Assembly: GCA_015259125.1 (NCBI GenBank)
Contig: JABZGR010000012.1
Coordinates: forward strand, 1 to 52,496
Direction of reading: 5' to 3'
DNA from: Alloprevotella tannerae
GTDB taxonomy: Bacteria > Bacteroidota > Bacteroidia > Bacteroidales > Bacteroidaceae
Length of the DNA stretch: 52,496 nt
Part shown: one piece after another, positions 52,144-52,496 of the stretch
How the letters are laid out: each line of letters starts with the position of its first letter
Position numbering within the stretch: position 1 is the stretch's first letter
The notes under the pieces: generated by a model
The model's input: the letters and a program-made list of their open reading frames with translations, nothing else
Databases searched by the model: none
What the model was told of the DNA's origin: nothing
Made by a program: the position numbers and the translations under genes

Positions 52144-52215
52144 TCACGAGGTGAAGCCTTTTTTATCGTGAGCGCAACTACTTTTTCTCACGAGGCAAAG
52201 CCTTTTTTGTCGTGA
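52144..52215 (+). repeat. 22-bp array of the TCRYGA family (array E)
   Basis: Boxes TCACGA, TCGTGA, TCACGA and TCGTGA start at 52144, 52166, 52188 and 52210, exactly 22 bp apart, with interiors such as GGTGAAGCCTTTTTTA and GGCAAAGCCTTTTTTG. Orientation of the interior is the same as array C while box orientation alternates. Confidence 0.88.
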
Positions 52216-52391
52216 TCAAAAAGCCCTCAATCCGCTCCAGTGCGCCTCGAAGCCTTGTTCTTCTCACTTTTCTCTCAACTTTTCTCACCCCATTTTGGGA
52301 TATTCTTCCTTTGATTCTGCCATTTTCACATGTCAAATTTTGCTATCTCCGGATTTATTTTCGTTTTTGCGTAAAAAAGTTTGTGTGCGTG

Positions 52392-52423
52392 TTTGGTGGT
52401 AATGAGATTTTGTTCTACTTTTG
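52392..52423 (+). promoter_or_regulatory. Promoter reading out of the window
   Basis: TTTG at 52392-52395, 20 bases, TACTTTTG at 52416-52423. An exact fit; the gene it drives starts beyond the window's right edge. Confidence 0.8.
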
Positions 52424-52496
52424 CACTCGCTTTCCGACGCTGAGGCGTTAGGTTGAGCTTGAAAAAATCGATCTTTGAAAGAATTCCATAGACTTT

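Overview
The window is a stretch of a Bacteroidales chromosome, most likely Porphyromonas or a near relative. The evidence is the promoter form (TTG, about 20 nt, TAnnTTTG), a type IX secretion (T9SS) component (PorZ), several proteins with T9SS C-terminal sorting domains, BACON-domain lipoproteins, a HmuY/HmuR-like haem-uptake locus and lineage genes such as DUF4290 and DUF4294. I cannot name the species.

Layout. 0-2.1 kb: a serine recombinase, a 22-bp-period repeat array and a CpXC-like protein. 2.1-5.2 kb: pyruvate formate-lyase and its activase. 5.4-8.6 kb: a solitary AT-rich gene fusing a sacsin-type ATPase domain to a candidate nuclease domain, a likely defence gene. 8.8-11 kb: a secreted T9SS client on the minus strand. 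11.7-13.1 kb: two different methyltransferases in tandem, then about 1 kb of decayed or non-coding DNA with a second array and tRNA-Leu(CAA). 14.6-20.3 kb: a housekeeping run (tsaB, DUF4290, murA, rimM, dxr, rseP), then an orphan DNA adenine methyltransferase. 22.7-26.9 kb: a haem-acquisition operon. 27.3-35.9 kb: a five-gene operon of two paralogous BACON lipoproteins, a subtilase with a T9SS signal, a PorV/PorQ-family barrel and a secreted acidic protein. 36-38.2 kb: a Fic protein lying between two nearly identical terminator copies, then an HU-like protein. 38.8-50 kb: DUF4294, rnr, leuS, yitT, a fucosyltransferase-like gene, rdgB and porZ. 50.1-51.7 kb: HU and a lipoprotein.

The most unusual structure is a class of short intergenic arrays. 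At least seven occur (about 763, 13756, 21631, 36026, 38245, 42005 and 52144). Six have units spaced exactly 21 or 22 bp apart and one is spaced 22/19/22. Units carry dyad symmetry, for example an 18-bp palindrome plus 4 bp. Sequences differ between most arrays, but three belong to one family in which a 6-bp box (TCGTGA or its reverse complement TCACGA) flips freely while the rest of the unit keeps its direction. They sit in divergent, convergent and co-directional gaps alike, so they do not look like ordinary operators of one regulator.

Much of the accessory content concerns the cell surface: T9SS clients, a PorV-like shuttle candidate, PorZ, and a haem receptor with its haemophore-like lipoprotein. 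The rest looks defensive or mobile (recombinase, ATPase-nuclease, Fic, orphan methylase). All functional calls rest on reading motifs by eye; no database search was possible.
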